A stretch of 64,000 nucleotides of DNA from Tubiluchus corallicola (GCA_030141605.1 JAQGDQ010000330.1:1-64000), one strand, 5' to 3'. Positions 1 through 13,000 are shown, counted from the stretch's first letter. Translations and numbers: made by a program. The notes: generated from the sequence alone by a model not told the origin.

Positions 1-300
1 GCTCATGCGTCAGCACAGCGGTAAATTTGAAATTTGAATTTTTATCTGAAAACTTGCCTAGTTTTAGTACAAAACACTGAATGTCTTACAGTTGCACTGT
101 ACTTCAATTTTAGCTTTCGCAAACATGTGCAACACCCTCGCGGAATATTTTTGCTGTTGAAAACGATGTTAGTTTGTGATGTCATCAATAGTTGGGCTCG
201 CCCGTCGTGAATTAAGTTTTTGATCTATTATTTAATTATCAGAAACGCTTTTGCAGTATTAATTGTGTTAAAATCTATGCTTTTCATAGGACTTGAAAAT
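1..300 (-). repeat. Dispersed repeat family R2, copy 1 (cut by window edge)
   Basis: Read on the minus strand, this stretch matches about 27575-27870 on the plus strand with scattered mismatches. Shared blocks include TTTCTGATAATTA, a GGGCGAGCCCA-like motif and a TGATGACATCACA-like motif. It continues past the left edge. No coding capacity was seen; it is probably a non-autonomous element. Confidence 0.6.
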
Positions 301-435
301 GGGGCAGTGTATGAAAAATCATCTTCTTTTAAGATGCTATAACAAAACAAAGTATTGTAAACAAATGCTATTGATAGTATATCACAAAAAAACTAGGCTT
401 ACAGCGAAATCTAGGCCTATTTATATTTTCGAATC

Positions 436-476
436 AAAGGCCGCCTGTCTCAAGGCTGCTTTGACAGGCGGCCTTG
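436..476. repeat. Strong inverted repeat (hairpin)
   Basis: GGCCGCCTGTC (439-449) pairs perfectly with GACAGGCGGCC (463-473) across a loop of about 13 bases, and pairing extends outward through TCA/TGA. It is far more GC-rich than its surroundings. It could be the core of a palindromic element; no terminator role is implied in a eukaryote. Confidence 0.6.
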
Positions 477-626
477 ATCTGTCAAATTGACGGAGGCCTA
501 TCAACATTGACCTAGCTTTGCACAGACAGGGCTGCCCGAAAAAACTCTTTCCTCGGTAGACTCTGATAGAAAGTATCTGGCTGTAACACAGTGTAAAAAA
601 ACTATTAAATAGCTAAATTAGACTTA

Positions 627-1083
627 ATTAAAGCACAAGAAAACCCTCCACTAACATGAAACTTAAAAAATTCGTCTTGAAATTTTATACCACTTTCGTG
701 CTTCCTTCTTGCATACAGGGCTTGCTTCGGCAGTAACACTGTATAAAACATGTAAATCTAAGCTCCCGCGATGACCGCCAGACGCTGCCATTTTAACTAT
801 AAGTCATTTGAAACAAGTTTAGATAATACTAAGTGAAGTTTGGAAAAATAATCAGAGCATTCGTAGCACACACGTCACTAACTGAGTAAAATTTTAAATG
901 ACTGTATCCTGTCAATGAGATTAAAAATACGTTTTTTGGTTAGTGAGTGGTGCACCCTGGAGGGTGAGTCAGCGACATTTTACCAATTGATGAAAAATTT
1001 TTAAATAATTAATGATTTTCTTTTCTAGTTACACAAGTCTTTCAAGCAGGTAACGGAAATGCTAAGTAATATAACTTGGCTTT
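627..1083 (+). repeat. Dispersed repeat family R1, copy 1
   Basis: About 450 bp closely similar to 62086-62548 and more loosely to 22252-22685. Shared landmarks in order are CACAAGAAAACC, CTCCCGCGATGA, AAACAAGTTTAGATAA, GTGGTGCACCCTGGAGG and TGCTAAGTAATATA. No ORF is shared between copies, so it looks like a non-autonomous mobile element. Confidence 0.7.
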
Positions 1084-1208
1084 GAACGTTTTTTGAGACA
1101 TAGTTTAACATTTCCTTTTCTTCCTCTGATTTACGTTGCCCTGCGTATATGACGTCATGCAATGGTATTGATATATACATTTGCAGATATATCAGTAATT
1201 GCATCAAC

Positions 1209-1212
<4 letters not shown>

Positions 1213-1274
<62 letters not shown>

Positions 1275-1340
1275 ACTTACTCACTCACTCACTCACTCAC
1301 TCACTCTCTTTCCTCTCTCCCTCTCTTTCTCTCTCTTGTT
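1213..1340. repeat. (CT)n then (TCAC)n microsatellite
   Basis: A nearly pure CT run is followed by about seven TCAC units and an impure CT tail. Long open frames through it (poly Leu/Ser) are artefacts of the repeat. Confidence 0.95.
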
Positions 1341-2014
1341 ATCTACTAAAAATAATTTTGTTCAATTAAGCGAATTAGCACACTCATTAAAGGCTAGTTC
1401 ACAAGAGCCTCTACAAGTTTTACAATTTTTTTACAAGATCTAGTTCAACGAATTTGACTACTGCGATCACAGTTCCAAATTGCACTGCTGTGTGATGAGA
1501 TGATTCATGACTGACAAGTGTTTTGTCTGAATCAGTCAACTCACGTCATGTTTCTCTTTGTCTTTATTTACATTTTGTCTTGATACAAGAGACGTTAAAA
1601 TAAGTTTGTGTATACAAAAATGACATTATGCTTATCACAAGTGAAACATATTTAACTAGACTGGCTGGAAGTTACTTCCGATGTAGTTATCAATATTTGG
1701 CATGCGATAAAAACAGGTTAATTTATGCAGTTTTTTCAGCAGTTCTTTCTGCAGCCCAGAGCGAGAATTAAGTTATTGATTTTTCTAATCAAAAGTATTG
1801 TTGTTTGAAGACACTACGTAGAAGAACGCGCATCTTTGACGTTCATCGCAGCTGAGATTGTAAGCATTAAACATGGGACGTTTTATTTTAGTTCTTAATC
1901 TTGCATGATATTCTGAATGACCTAATCTGTGAAGTAGGATTTACCAGAAATGCTGTGTAATAAATTGAATAATTAGTGAAAATCTTCCGTGGAGATATGT
2001 AGACAGAAACAGAG

Positions 2015-2097
2015 AAAGGGGGGGAAAAAGAGGGAAGAAGGGCGAGTGAGAAAGGGAGAGAAAAAGTTTGAGGAACCGGGAAGGAGAGAGAGAAGGT

Positions 2098-2163
<66 letters not shown>

Positions 2164-2298
2164 CACAGACAGACAAACAGACAGATAGACAGAGAGAGAG
2201 AGAGAGAACGGAGAGAAAGTGAGAAAGAGAGAGGAGAGAGAGAGAGAGAGAGAGAGAGATAGCTAGAAAGAACGGAGAGAAAGTGAGAAAGAGAGAGA

Positions 2299-2377
<79 letters not shown>

Positions 2378-2527
2378 AGAGAATAGAGGAAGAGTAGGGA
2401 GAGAAGAAAGAGTGAGTGGGTGAGTGAGTGAAGTGAGTGAAAGTGAGTGAGTGAGTGAAGAGTGAGTGAGTGAGTGAGTGAGTGAGTGAGTGAGTGAGAC
2501 TGACTGACTGAGTGAGAGTGAGTGAGT

Positions 2528-2622
<95 letters not shown>
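2015..2622. repeat. 600-bp purine-rich (GA)n/(GAGT)n tract
   Basis: Several (GA)n blocks (about 2100-2160, 2190-2375 and 2533-2622) are separated by (GAGT)n (about 2410-2535) and impure GA sequence. Almost every base on the plus strand is a purine, so the tract could form H-DNA. It lies about 650 bp upstream of the first recognised S1P-lyase exon. Confidence 0.95.
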
Positions 2623-2625
<3 letters not shown>

Positions 2626-2889
2626 GTTAAGGAAGTTTTTTATAATAAAATTACTGATATATTTGCAAACAATTTGAAGTAAGCATCTGCATACACAGGT
2701 AAGTGTTTGTTTAATCTACCTTTTGTCGGTCACCAGTACATTTACTGAGAAGGCACACTGTTGCTCACACTACACTTAGATGCTCCTAGATTACCATTAT
2801 CAATTGCTCCAAATGCAGCTCAGATTATTTGTCAAATTACACACCACTGGTATTATTAAACTTCATTTCCCTTCTAACGTCTTTCTGTA

Positions 2890-3200
2890 GCATCACCGTC
2901 CCAGTGTGCACCACTGGCTCACCAAGACACGTATTGTTAATTTTATTGACGATATAAACTAGCTTGTACTTTTATCTTAATTATTGAAGTACGTTCTATG
3001 AGTGCTCCGACTATTTTTTCAAATTTTACACAATATTATCTAGAATTATTTCAAATAACGTGTCTAAGGAGTCGTGTCTAAGGACTCATCACAGGAGTTG
3101 AAATTTAGAAGTTTCATGCAGCGTTACTGTCGACGCAAGCTCTGTGTGTAAAAGAAAGCATGCAGGTGATACAAAATTTCAATATGATTTTTTAGCTTTA
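2890..3200 (-). repeat. Dispersed repeat family R1, copy 2 (diverged, inverted)
   Basis: The minus-strand reading resembles the R1 copies at 627-1083 and 62086-62548: GTGTGCACCACTGGCTCACCA matches the reverse complement of the R1 GTGGTGCACC block, and the outer GAAATTT and AAGCTCTG landmarks follow in the right order. It ends just before the first recognised exon. Confidence 0.5.
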
Positions 3201-3276
3201 TGCAAGTAAAAGAGTTCTCTTGCTTTAACTCTTTGTACCTATAGATCATAGTCACATGTTTTTCGTGTTTTTGTAG

Positions 3277-3455
3277 GTCTAGCCATGCGTGCCAAAAACT
3301 TTGCGTTTACAACAGTGAAAAAGATTCCCCGTGTTAGAAGAAAAATTGAAAAAGAGATGAACTCTCTTCTGAGTCGATTAGAAAAGGGTTTGATCATCAA
3401 AGCAAATAGAGGGTTCCCATTTTACCAAGTCTTACCAGCTAACGGTCTCACACAG
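3277..3455 (+). CDS. SGPL1: S1P lyase A, exon 1 of those found
   Basis: The acceptor is ttttgtag|GT and the donor CACAG|gtgaaa, leaving in phase 0. From LAMRAKNF it aligns with the human segment LWSRFKKK onward, the cytosolic stretch just after the membrane anchor. ATG 3285 could start a soluble form, but the alignment continues upstream of it to the acceptor. Confidence 0.8.
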
Positions 3456-5487
3456 GTGAAAATTACTTCACTTTTTACTTACAATACTATAAAAACTACA
3501 AAGTCATAACACCATCCAGCTCATTGGCACCAGCAAAGTTTACGACGTGCGATAATTGCACTGCTTAGCACTAACGTTGTTGTTTTTAGCGATTAAAAAA
3601 TTCTAAAATTTATTACGTAATGAATTAGATAATTAAATATTGATTTAACACTTTTTTCAGGAAGAAATTTTTGATGAGATAGATGAATATAAGAGGTTGG
3701 AAGTAATTGAACTGTTGAAAGGTCGTGTATCGGGTACGTCTTACGGTGGTCTTGAAGGAGGTCACAAACTAGCTGCCAAGGTCAGTGTTATTGGTAGGGT
3801 AAAGGTCAAGGTCACGCGTCAAGGCCAAGGTCAGAACATCAATGATTTTATTAGCACACGTAATTCTAATATTTGTGATTAATGAAGAAACAAAAACAAT
3901 TAAGCTACATTAATGAATTACTCAACGACTCGGTATTACTTGTTTGGGCTTGGTTTTTCTTTTTGATTAGCTAGATATGGAAATTTTATTTCTAAGGGAA
4001 GGAAAAGGTGATTTTAAACTATATCACAGGTGTACGATACAAAGTTATATCGAAAGTAATGATTTAGACGTAATTAAGCCATTTATGGAGTAATGTTATA
4101 CTAAAACTAGGCAAGTTTTAAGATCAAGATTCAAATTTCAAATTTTCATTTGTGTACTAAAGCATGAGCTGTGGAACGTGTGTAGTTCGTCACAAACTAA
4201 CGCATCTAAGCTGAGACGTACAGCACTGTGTTTTTGTGCAACGTGTTTCCGAAATGCATACGCTAATGCCCGTCTAACTAGCGAATGGTGAAATACATGA
4301 ACAGCAAATAACTAGTGGCACGAACGTCAAACTGTGTTTGTGTGGTAATAATTCTTTCACGTAAGTCATTTTTTAAAAAAAATAGTGTTTCTTTTCAATA
4401 TTTTAAAGAGTAGATTATTTTGATCTGCAGTTTAAGATTGGATCCTGTTTTGCTTTAATGTTTTTGAAGAGATTCATTGTATATTGCAGGTCTATGCACA
4501 ATTCGTTGACGCGAATCCACTTCGTCCAGACATACGTAAAATGGAGGTGGATATAGTACGGATGACGTGTAGCATGTTCCATGGAGGCCCTGGATCATGT
4601 GGAACCGTGAGTACAAGAGGAATTCTCGTCCGAGTTATTCCAGTGTATCAGATGCATTGAGTTAATTTCTCAATATGTGGAATATGTAGATAAGTCATTA
4701 CTTCTACATAATGATACTTCTAAACAAATGGAATATGTACATAAATGTTTGCTATTATTTCGCTGAGTGCCTATGTATAGCTAGATATAAGAAAACTATT
4801 TTGCATTACTGTTGTGTGTAACACTGCTGAATATAGCCTACTTGCAATTTCATAACAATCAAAGACTACAAAACAGAGACTATTATAAAGACTTTAGTAA
4901 GATCCGGCCGCTGTATCGAACTCACGACCTACCAGACGCAAAGCGGACGCGTTATCACTAGACTAAACCGTCTGATCGTATACAATGTAACGAACATGCC
5001 TTGTTATAGACTAACTTCTTACACCTACCCAGTAATTTGTAATGTAACTATAATTATGTTTGCCAGTAAAATTAGATACATACATATATTGCAAGTTGTG
5101 CGTGATAGATGCACCGAGTTTAATCGATTGTTTGTTTGTGTGTCTGTTCGTTGACTTGTTTCACTGCTGTGTTTCAGGTGACCTCTGGTGGTACGGAAAG
5201 TTTGCTGCTCTGCTGCTTGGCTTACAGGAATCTTGCTTTGCAGAACGGAATAAAGAAGCCAGAAATGTGAGTGATTTTTTGCATATTAACAGGAGCAAAA
5301 TGGGTCCTACAGAACAGAAACCCTGGGAGGCTGTGAGTTCGATACTGTCGGCAAAATGCTGGCGAGCTCATGTTAATTGTTCATTCAAAAGCCGACTTTA
5401 AATAAAAATTATTATTATTATTATTATTATTGTTGTTGTTGCTGTTGTTGTTGTTGTTGTTGTTGTTGCTGTTGTTGTTGTTGTTGT

Positions 5488-5558
<71 letters not shown>

Positions 5559-6731
5559 TTACGACTATGTTACGAAAAAAAAAATGTTACGTAGCATTAG
5601 AAGTCAAGATCACAACACAACGGACCTGAATATGAAAAGTCAAAGGTTAAAGGTCGAGGTCACAACAATCTCGTAAGAAGCTAAAGCAATTTACGTAACA
5701 TGAACATGAAAACTGCAGTGAACCTATCGTCAAGGTTATTCTTCAGAATGTGATTTAAAAGATTTATATGATTGAGTTTATTAAAACCTTTCAGTTCTAT
5801 GCTGTAACGTAATGCCTACCACAAACTACTAGTAGGATTACTTATTATCCCAGTTATAGTCAACTAACGCAAATAATTAAAAAACATATTTTTTATGTTT
5901 TTATATCGTTTTTATGCTGAAATAAAGTAATTTAATCTAATCTAATCTAATCCAATCCAATCCAATCTAGTCTAGTCTAGTCTAGTCTAGTCTAGTCTAG
6001 TCTAGTCTAGTCTAGTCTAGTCTAGTCTAGTCTAGTCTAGTCTAGTCTAGTCTAGTCTAGTCTAGTCTAGTCTAGTCTAGTCTAGTCTAGTCTAGTCTAG
6101 TCTAATCTAATCTAATCTAATCTAATCTAATCTAATCTAATCTAATCTAATCTAATCTAATCTAATCTAATCTAATCTAATCTAATCTAATCTAATCTAA
6201 TCTAATCTAATCTAATCTAATCTAATCTAATCTAATCTAATCTAATCTAATCTAATCTAATCTAATCTAATCTAATCTAATCTAATATAGTATGTTGCCC
6301 GTTTAAACCTTGCTTATCATCGATAACAGTCACTTCAGAAGTTCACGGTCAGATTGGTTAAGGTCAAGGTCATGAAAAAATGACAGAAACTATTGTTAAG
6401 CTGAACTTGCTATTGCTATTTTAGCTTCAAATTTTTTTTTCAAGATTAATACTACTCTACACGCTAGTTTTTGCTATATTGAAAATTTCGCATATATTCA
6501 GCTGGTTTTGTTTCAGAATTGCCCCAACTACGGCTCACACGGGTTTTGATAAGGTAACGTTTCTTACACTGTTCACGTTCCTAGAAAAACTAGTTCATGG
6601 AAGCTGGTGAAGAACTTTTCATACACGTTTTAATATAATTACAATAATTGGCAATTGGCAAGCTGATTGTGCTTAAATCTAGTTACCAATTTGCTTCTTA
6701 TTCCCCTTCTCTCTCTCGCTATATCGCTCTT

Positions 6732-6769
<38 letters not shown>

Positions 6770-6975
6770 CATCTCTCTCTGTTTTCTTTCTCTCTCCCTC
6801 CCCTCTTTATCACCCTTTCTGCATTTGTCATTCTGTCTATCTGTCTACGTACCCATCCATCCATCCATCCATCCATCCATCCATCCATCCATCCATCCAT
6901 CCATCCATCCATCCATCCATCCATCCATCCTTACATTTATCCTTCTTTCTTTCCTTCGCTCTCCACCTCTCTCTT

Positions 6976-7043
<68 letters not shown>

Positions 7044-10000
7044 TCTCTCTCTGGGTCTTTGATTCTTTCTCTCATTTACCTAATGGCTTTTTACCAACAG
7101 AACTTTACCATTTTAATGCGGTTTATTTTAATTCTCTAATACTAATACTACAAATCAAATACTAAATGAGTAAAGAACGCAACTTGATCACCTATTTCTT
7201 TAATATTTGAATTATGTTTTAGGCCGCACATCTGTTTGGAATGAAATTGACACACATTCCGATTAACCCCGCTTCATGCAAAGTTGACGTTAAGAAGATG
7301 AAACAATCTATAAATTCGAACACTTGTATGGTAAGTCACATTTGCGTATAAGTAACAATTATATGGTAAATCACAATTGTATGGTTAATCATACTTGTAT
7401 AGTAATTTACATTTGTATGGTAAATCACACTTGTATGGTAAGTCACATTTGCGTGTAAGTAACAATTATATGGTAAATCACAATTGTATGGTAAATCACA
7501 ATTGTATGGTAAATCATACTTGTATGGTAATTTACATTTGTATGGTAAATCACACTTGTATGGTAAATCACAATTGTATGGTAAATCATACTTGCATGGC
7601 AATTTACATTTGTATGGTAAATCACACTTGTATGGTTAGTCACACTTATATGGTAAATCACACTTATATGGTAAAAATACATTTGCGTATAAGTAGCAAT
7701 TATATGGTAAATCACACTTGTATGGTAATTTACATTTGTATGGCAAATCACACTTGTATTGTTAATCACACATATGGTAAATCACACTTGTACGGTAAGT
7801 CACATTAGTGTGTTAATCACACTTGTATGGTAAGTCTAATTTGTGTGTAAATCACAATTGAATGGTAAGTGACTTTTGTGTGTCAAATCCCAAACTTTGA
7901 TGGCGAATCACACTTGCATGACAAGTCACACACTTGTACAATAAGTCGCTCTTGTCTTGTGTAGCACTTTAAGCACTTGCGTAGTAAGTCGCATAGATAT
8001 AATTATAGTACGTTCCATTGCATTTGTGGGGTGTGGGTGGGGTGGGGAGGGGGCTTCCGCTTGGCACGGTAATTCACACTTGTATGGTGAATCTCACACT
8101 GGTGCAGTAAGTCATATTTGTACGGTAAGTCACACTTGTATGGTAAATCACAATAATGAGGTATAAAATATCCTCATATAAAGTTGCAGATGCGGTCATC
8201 AAAACATGTATGCCGCATTCGCAATGTAGGAAATCTAGGCGCCATTTTGGAATAATCATTCGCTGCTTATTTTCAGTTAGTTGGCTCGGCTCCACCTTTT
8301 GCACACGGAATTTTAGATCCCATAGAAGAAATTGGACAGGTAAGATGCTTATGTCCAATTACCCACCTGTATGTGTGTAACTCAACGACCCTCGTACAGG
8401 TGGTTAGCTTGCATTGTGTCCATGTTACCGTTGCCATCTGCTAGAATTTGCAGTAGTCCATAAAAATAGCATAGCTTTATTAACTTGCATCAAAATCAGT
8501 TTTCAAACCAGAATGATTCTGTTTTGTGTATTTCTTTGAAACTGAGAACGCACTATTTCACAGCTTGTAATAAAATGTTTAAAGGAAAGGTCAAGCATTC
8601 TTTAAAGTTAGGGCTATTTCAATTTTCCCGAAAAATGTTAGAAGGATTTAGCAATAAAACTGCAATAAGCGTCTCGTGTAGTTAGTAAAATCACTTTAAA
8701 GTCGCGATCACTCCGTGCTTGGATCTCCCATTGTCGAATGCCCATTCTCCTAATTACGTCATTCGTCTTCAAGAAAAGTAGCGCACTGTCAATTTTCATC
8801 AAAAGTATAATAAGTTTTTACGAAAAAACTAGATAACTAATTTTGTAATATTTTTACGTGGACATTAGGTAAGGCGCAGAAGTTGTGTTAAGACGTATAC
8901 TTTCACCCCAACTTCAAAATACGCTAGGATATGAAAAATCGTCCTGTTTTCCTTTAAATCTGCTATCTATTTGACCTTTTAGCCTACATTTGGTAAGGAT
9001 AGAGCTCTTGTAGTCTACCATCCACGCTAACTGAAGTTACCGTGTTTATTTTTCTTTATTTTAAGTTGGGACTGAAATATGGCATTCCGGTTCACGTGGA
9101 TGCATGTTTGGGTGGATTTGTTGTGGCTTTTATGGAGAAAGCTGGCTATTATGTTCCACCGTTTGATTTCCGTGTGCCTGGAGTTACCAGTATATCAGCG
9201 GATACTCACAAGGTGACTCTCACATTGTTGTTTAACTTTGTTTTAATTAATCACGTTTTCGTTGCTTACCTGAAGCAATAATCCGGAATGAGAAGCATTT
9301 AGTTACTCAGTTTTTTGTACCCAACTGACTGAGTATTATGTCGTTTACAACATCACATAGCGTTACCATAGAACCTGTTACCTGAATATATTATTTAAAA
9401 CGGCATTGTCATGAATCCGTTTTGTTACAAAAATTTAGAATGAGGAGTTATGAAATAAATAATAATAATAGCAATAGAGAATTACTTAAAACGAAATTAG
9501 ACAGAATAGATATAATATAGAAATCGAGATGAATCTACTCTTAAGTTGTACATCAATATCATACGAGAATTAGTTCATACTGGCAAGATGCACAATTGAG
9601 CAAACCAATTGCTGTACACTTGAAAATAATTAAGTCTAGTGGAAAATTAATGATAACAATTGTGGTTGTTTGTTTATACTTATAGAAAGTACAAATTTAA
9701 TCCTAGCATCGTACATTGTTCACTACTAATTTGGTTTTAGATTTTAAATAAAATCATAATATTCATTTTACAGACTTTCTGTTTTAGATGCTGCAATGCA
9801 CAGGATAAATTAGATAATATTTATTGAAAGGCCCATATGACTTTTACCCTATTGTATATGTAATTGACTGTGATAACTGTATCTATATTTCATTATTGTG
9901 CATAAAGTGTAGGCAATTTATGTGTAAAGAATATATTGTACTTCTGTAAATAGAGAATAAATTAGATTTATGATTATTTACTACAACTATTGTGACGTCA

Positions 10001-13000
10001 CAGTATAAAAACTGTTTAAAAACTCGTTACATGAACAACAAAAAGAATGAAAATAAAACGAGACGAATGAACTTCTTATTTGTTTGAAAGTTGAAAACAT
10101 TAAATGTTTGTACGTTTTAGCAGCCAAACACACTAAATGAATGAATTTTCCCAAGCTGTAAAGCTTTTCGTAACTTTTACAATCACACTGTTGACACATT
10201 TCATATCATCTAGTTGTTCTTAACATCTAGTTTGTTTCGTCATTTCGAGTTTATGATAGGTGTGTTTTATTTCAGTATGGCTACGCACCTAAAGGATCAT
10301 CAGTCATATGTTACAGTGAAATGAAATATCACCTGGGACAGTCTTTCTGCGCACCTGATTGGCCGGGAGGCATCTATCAATCTTTTACTCTTGCAGGTTT
10401 CTCCTTTTTTCTTCTCTCCTTTTTCGTTCTTATCTATACTAACTTTTAGTGTCTTGTGTCTTGTATTGTATTGTATTGTATTGTGTTGTGTTGTGTTGTG
10501 TTGTGTTGTGTTGTGTTGCGTTGCGTTGCGTTGCGTTGCGTTGCGTTGCGTGGCGTGGCGTGGCGTGGCGTGGCGTGGCGTGGCGTGGCGTGGTGTGGTA
10601 TCGTATCGTTTCCGTATCGTATCGAATCGTATCGTATCGTATCGTATCGTATCGTATCGCATTGCATTGCATTGCATTGTACTGTATTGTATTACATTCT
10701 ATTGTATAGTATTTCATTGTATTGTATTGTACTTTATTGTATTGTATTGCATTGCATTGTATTGATGGTTGGTTTTTGCTACCCTGTCTTTACAAGTTAA
10801 GACATGATGGAGCAAGAACAAGAATTTATTGTAATTTGACTCCTCTGTTCTGTTCTTTTCTTCTGGTTGTTAACACTTTGTTGCACATGTAAACACATAC
10901 AGCTTTGTTAAAGGTTTAATGCAGATTTACGACTTAATTACCAGTAATTATAGTTGCCCATTCCATAGGTTAACACCAACAAAAATAGAGTTTGAACCAT
11001 CAGTAGTTTCTTTGCTATTTTTTTCTAGAGCAGTAACAATGGACTAACTAAAATACAGATAAATTGATGAGTTGCACTAGGACAGTTACTATTTACTATA
11101 AGCTGATTGCTTTATAAATTTTAACTGGCAACTTTACTGCATGCCGTTGCACTACCGTCGAGATGCTGTTTGAATGCATCAACCTGCAGTATGGGAAATA
11201 CTGTTTACTCTGCTTATTTCTAGGTAGAGGTTCTGGTGGAATTATTGCTTGTTGCTGGGCGGCGATGGTGTTCACTGGAGAGGATGGTTATGTAAACTGG
11301 ACCAAAAGAATTGTTGATACAGCGAGATACATAGAAGCCGGGTAACGTGTTTTTGTTTACTCGAGGATATCATGAAAATATTCCTGACAGCTACAGACTG
11401 TACCAAAAAACTTATAAAGTCCAAATAAAATTAAAATAAATTCAAAACAAAAAATCGTTTTGATTGTATTCTGTTTCTGATAAACTAGAGTCTGCTACTG
11501 CATTATCCATTTTTCATGTCTCTAGTGTGACAGTAGGGGTCAGACTAGAGTCTTCAGTAGCACTAATTCATTTATCATGTCTCTAGTTTGACAGTAGGGT
11601 TTAGACTAGTGTCTTCAGTAGCACCAATTCATTTATCATGTCTCTAGCTTGACAGTAGGATTTAGACTAGTGTCTTCAGTAGCACCAATTCATTTATCAT
11701 GTCTCTAGCTTGACAGTAGGATTTAGACTAGTGTCTTCAGTAGCACCAATTCATTTATCATGTCTCTAGTTTGACAGTATGGTTTGGCTAAGAGTCTTGT
11801 GCTAAATAGTACTAATTCATTTTTTATTATTCCTACTTGTAGAGAGCGTTTAGACTAACATACCCAGCAACTCTAACTTGTTTTCATTCATGTTTCAGTT
11901 TAAGGACTATAGATGGTTTAATGATTTACGGCAAGCCGGAGGTAGTCATAGTTGCAGTAGAATCAAATGTTTTCAATATCTATCGACTCAGTGACGCTCT
12001 GACAGAAAGAGGGTGGAATTTAAATCATATACAGTACCCACCAGGGTGAGTGGTTTTTTTTACTTAACATATGGTCGGTTTAGCCTAAAGCGGGTGACTT
12101 TTTTATGTTTTAATGAAACACAAGTTATGCTTTCGCCTTCTATCGATAACTAAGAGTTATGTACAGTATCCTTCGGTGGTTATTAACCAAACAATATGAG
12201 TAAAAATAGGACAATTTTTCAGATCATCAATTATTTTGGCATACCATCAAAAATGTAAATTTATGCATAGTTAAATATAACGTCAGTATTGGGTAAAGTT
12301 TTCCAAGTAAAGAAACGCTACATTGTGCAAATTTACAAAATCAAAAATTGAAAATTGTAACACTTGTATTGCAGCACGATTTTGGCATTCACTATTGAGC
12401 CAATGGATGACTACTAACATCTTTTTGTTCTTGTGGCCCTAATCTTAAGCTCAACACGTTTTCCCAAAAGCATCTAGTGTTTCCAACCTAAATGGCTGAG
12501 AGTTTACAGTAGGGCTTTTCAGTAAGTCCTCGCTTAACGACTCTGTGCTTGTTTCGTTTTAGTGACCTTTTTTCGCTTAACACAGCATGTTTAATTTTAA
12601 CGACGTTTTTTTGTCTTACTTTAAACGCTAAAATCTTATTACTGCAGTTGTACTCTATTAAGAAGCCCGCCTCTTAACCCAGGTCACCGTAGCACACCAA
12701 AACCGACAATGGACAATCAGCTGCAGCTTTGGGGAGCCCATGATGATTCATTGCTTTCCCAAGTTTAGACAAATTTCTTTTTGATAAAACGCAATAGTTT
12801 CAGCTGATAAAACTGCAAGCCTCGCTACAAGCTACTGAACGTTATCACGTAGCAAAGCACTTTTGATTTTTGGTCCAGTAATGCATCTGTTTTGCATTGT
12901 TTCTTGTGCAAAACAATGTTTCGCTTAGCGACATTTTGCTTAACAACGCATTTTACTGGACTCGATTAGCGTCATTAAGCTAGATTTACTGTGATTCATC

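Noticed and set aside
1149-1443. Open frames of Ser/Leu over (CT)n (also 1888-2176, 6648-7139, 50176-50421)
   Set aside because: They exist only because dinucleotide repeats have no stop codons; no protein-like flanks.
2641-2705. 5' exon of lyase copy A ending at ACACAG|gtaagt (2699)
   Set aside because: In the needed phase a TAA precedes the donor by 16 bases and no membrane-anchor sequence is encoded; at best a non-coding exon.
4890-4985. Functional tRNA gene
   Set aside because: No clear cloverleaf was recognised; the B-box word recurs nearby, fitting a SINE better.
5377-5676. Poly-Tyr/Cys frame; similar poly-Asp/Met/Ser frames at 61598-61895
   Set aside because: Trinucleotide repeat artefacts.
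5930-6290. Telomere-type repeat (TCTAA)n
   Set aside because: Not a known animal telomere unit, internal to an intron and adjoining a TCTAG block.
7336-7808. Frames of 88-137 codons with repeated hexapeptides on both strands
   Set aside because: Produced by the 18-bp intronic minisatellite; the repeat itself is reported instead.
7322-8155. CRISPR-like array of short direct repeats
   Set aside because: No unique spacers, eukaryotic context and units derived from an exon boundary; plain minisatellite.
10300-10800. Several long frames on both strands
   Set aside because: Pentanucleotide repeats open in all frames; only 10276-10396 is real exon.
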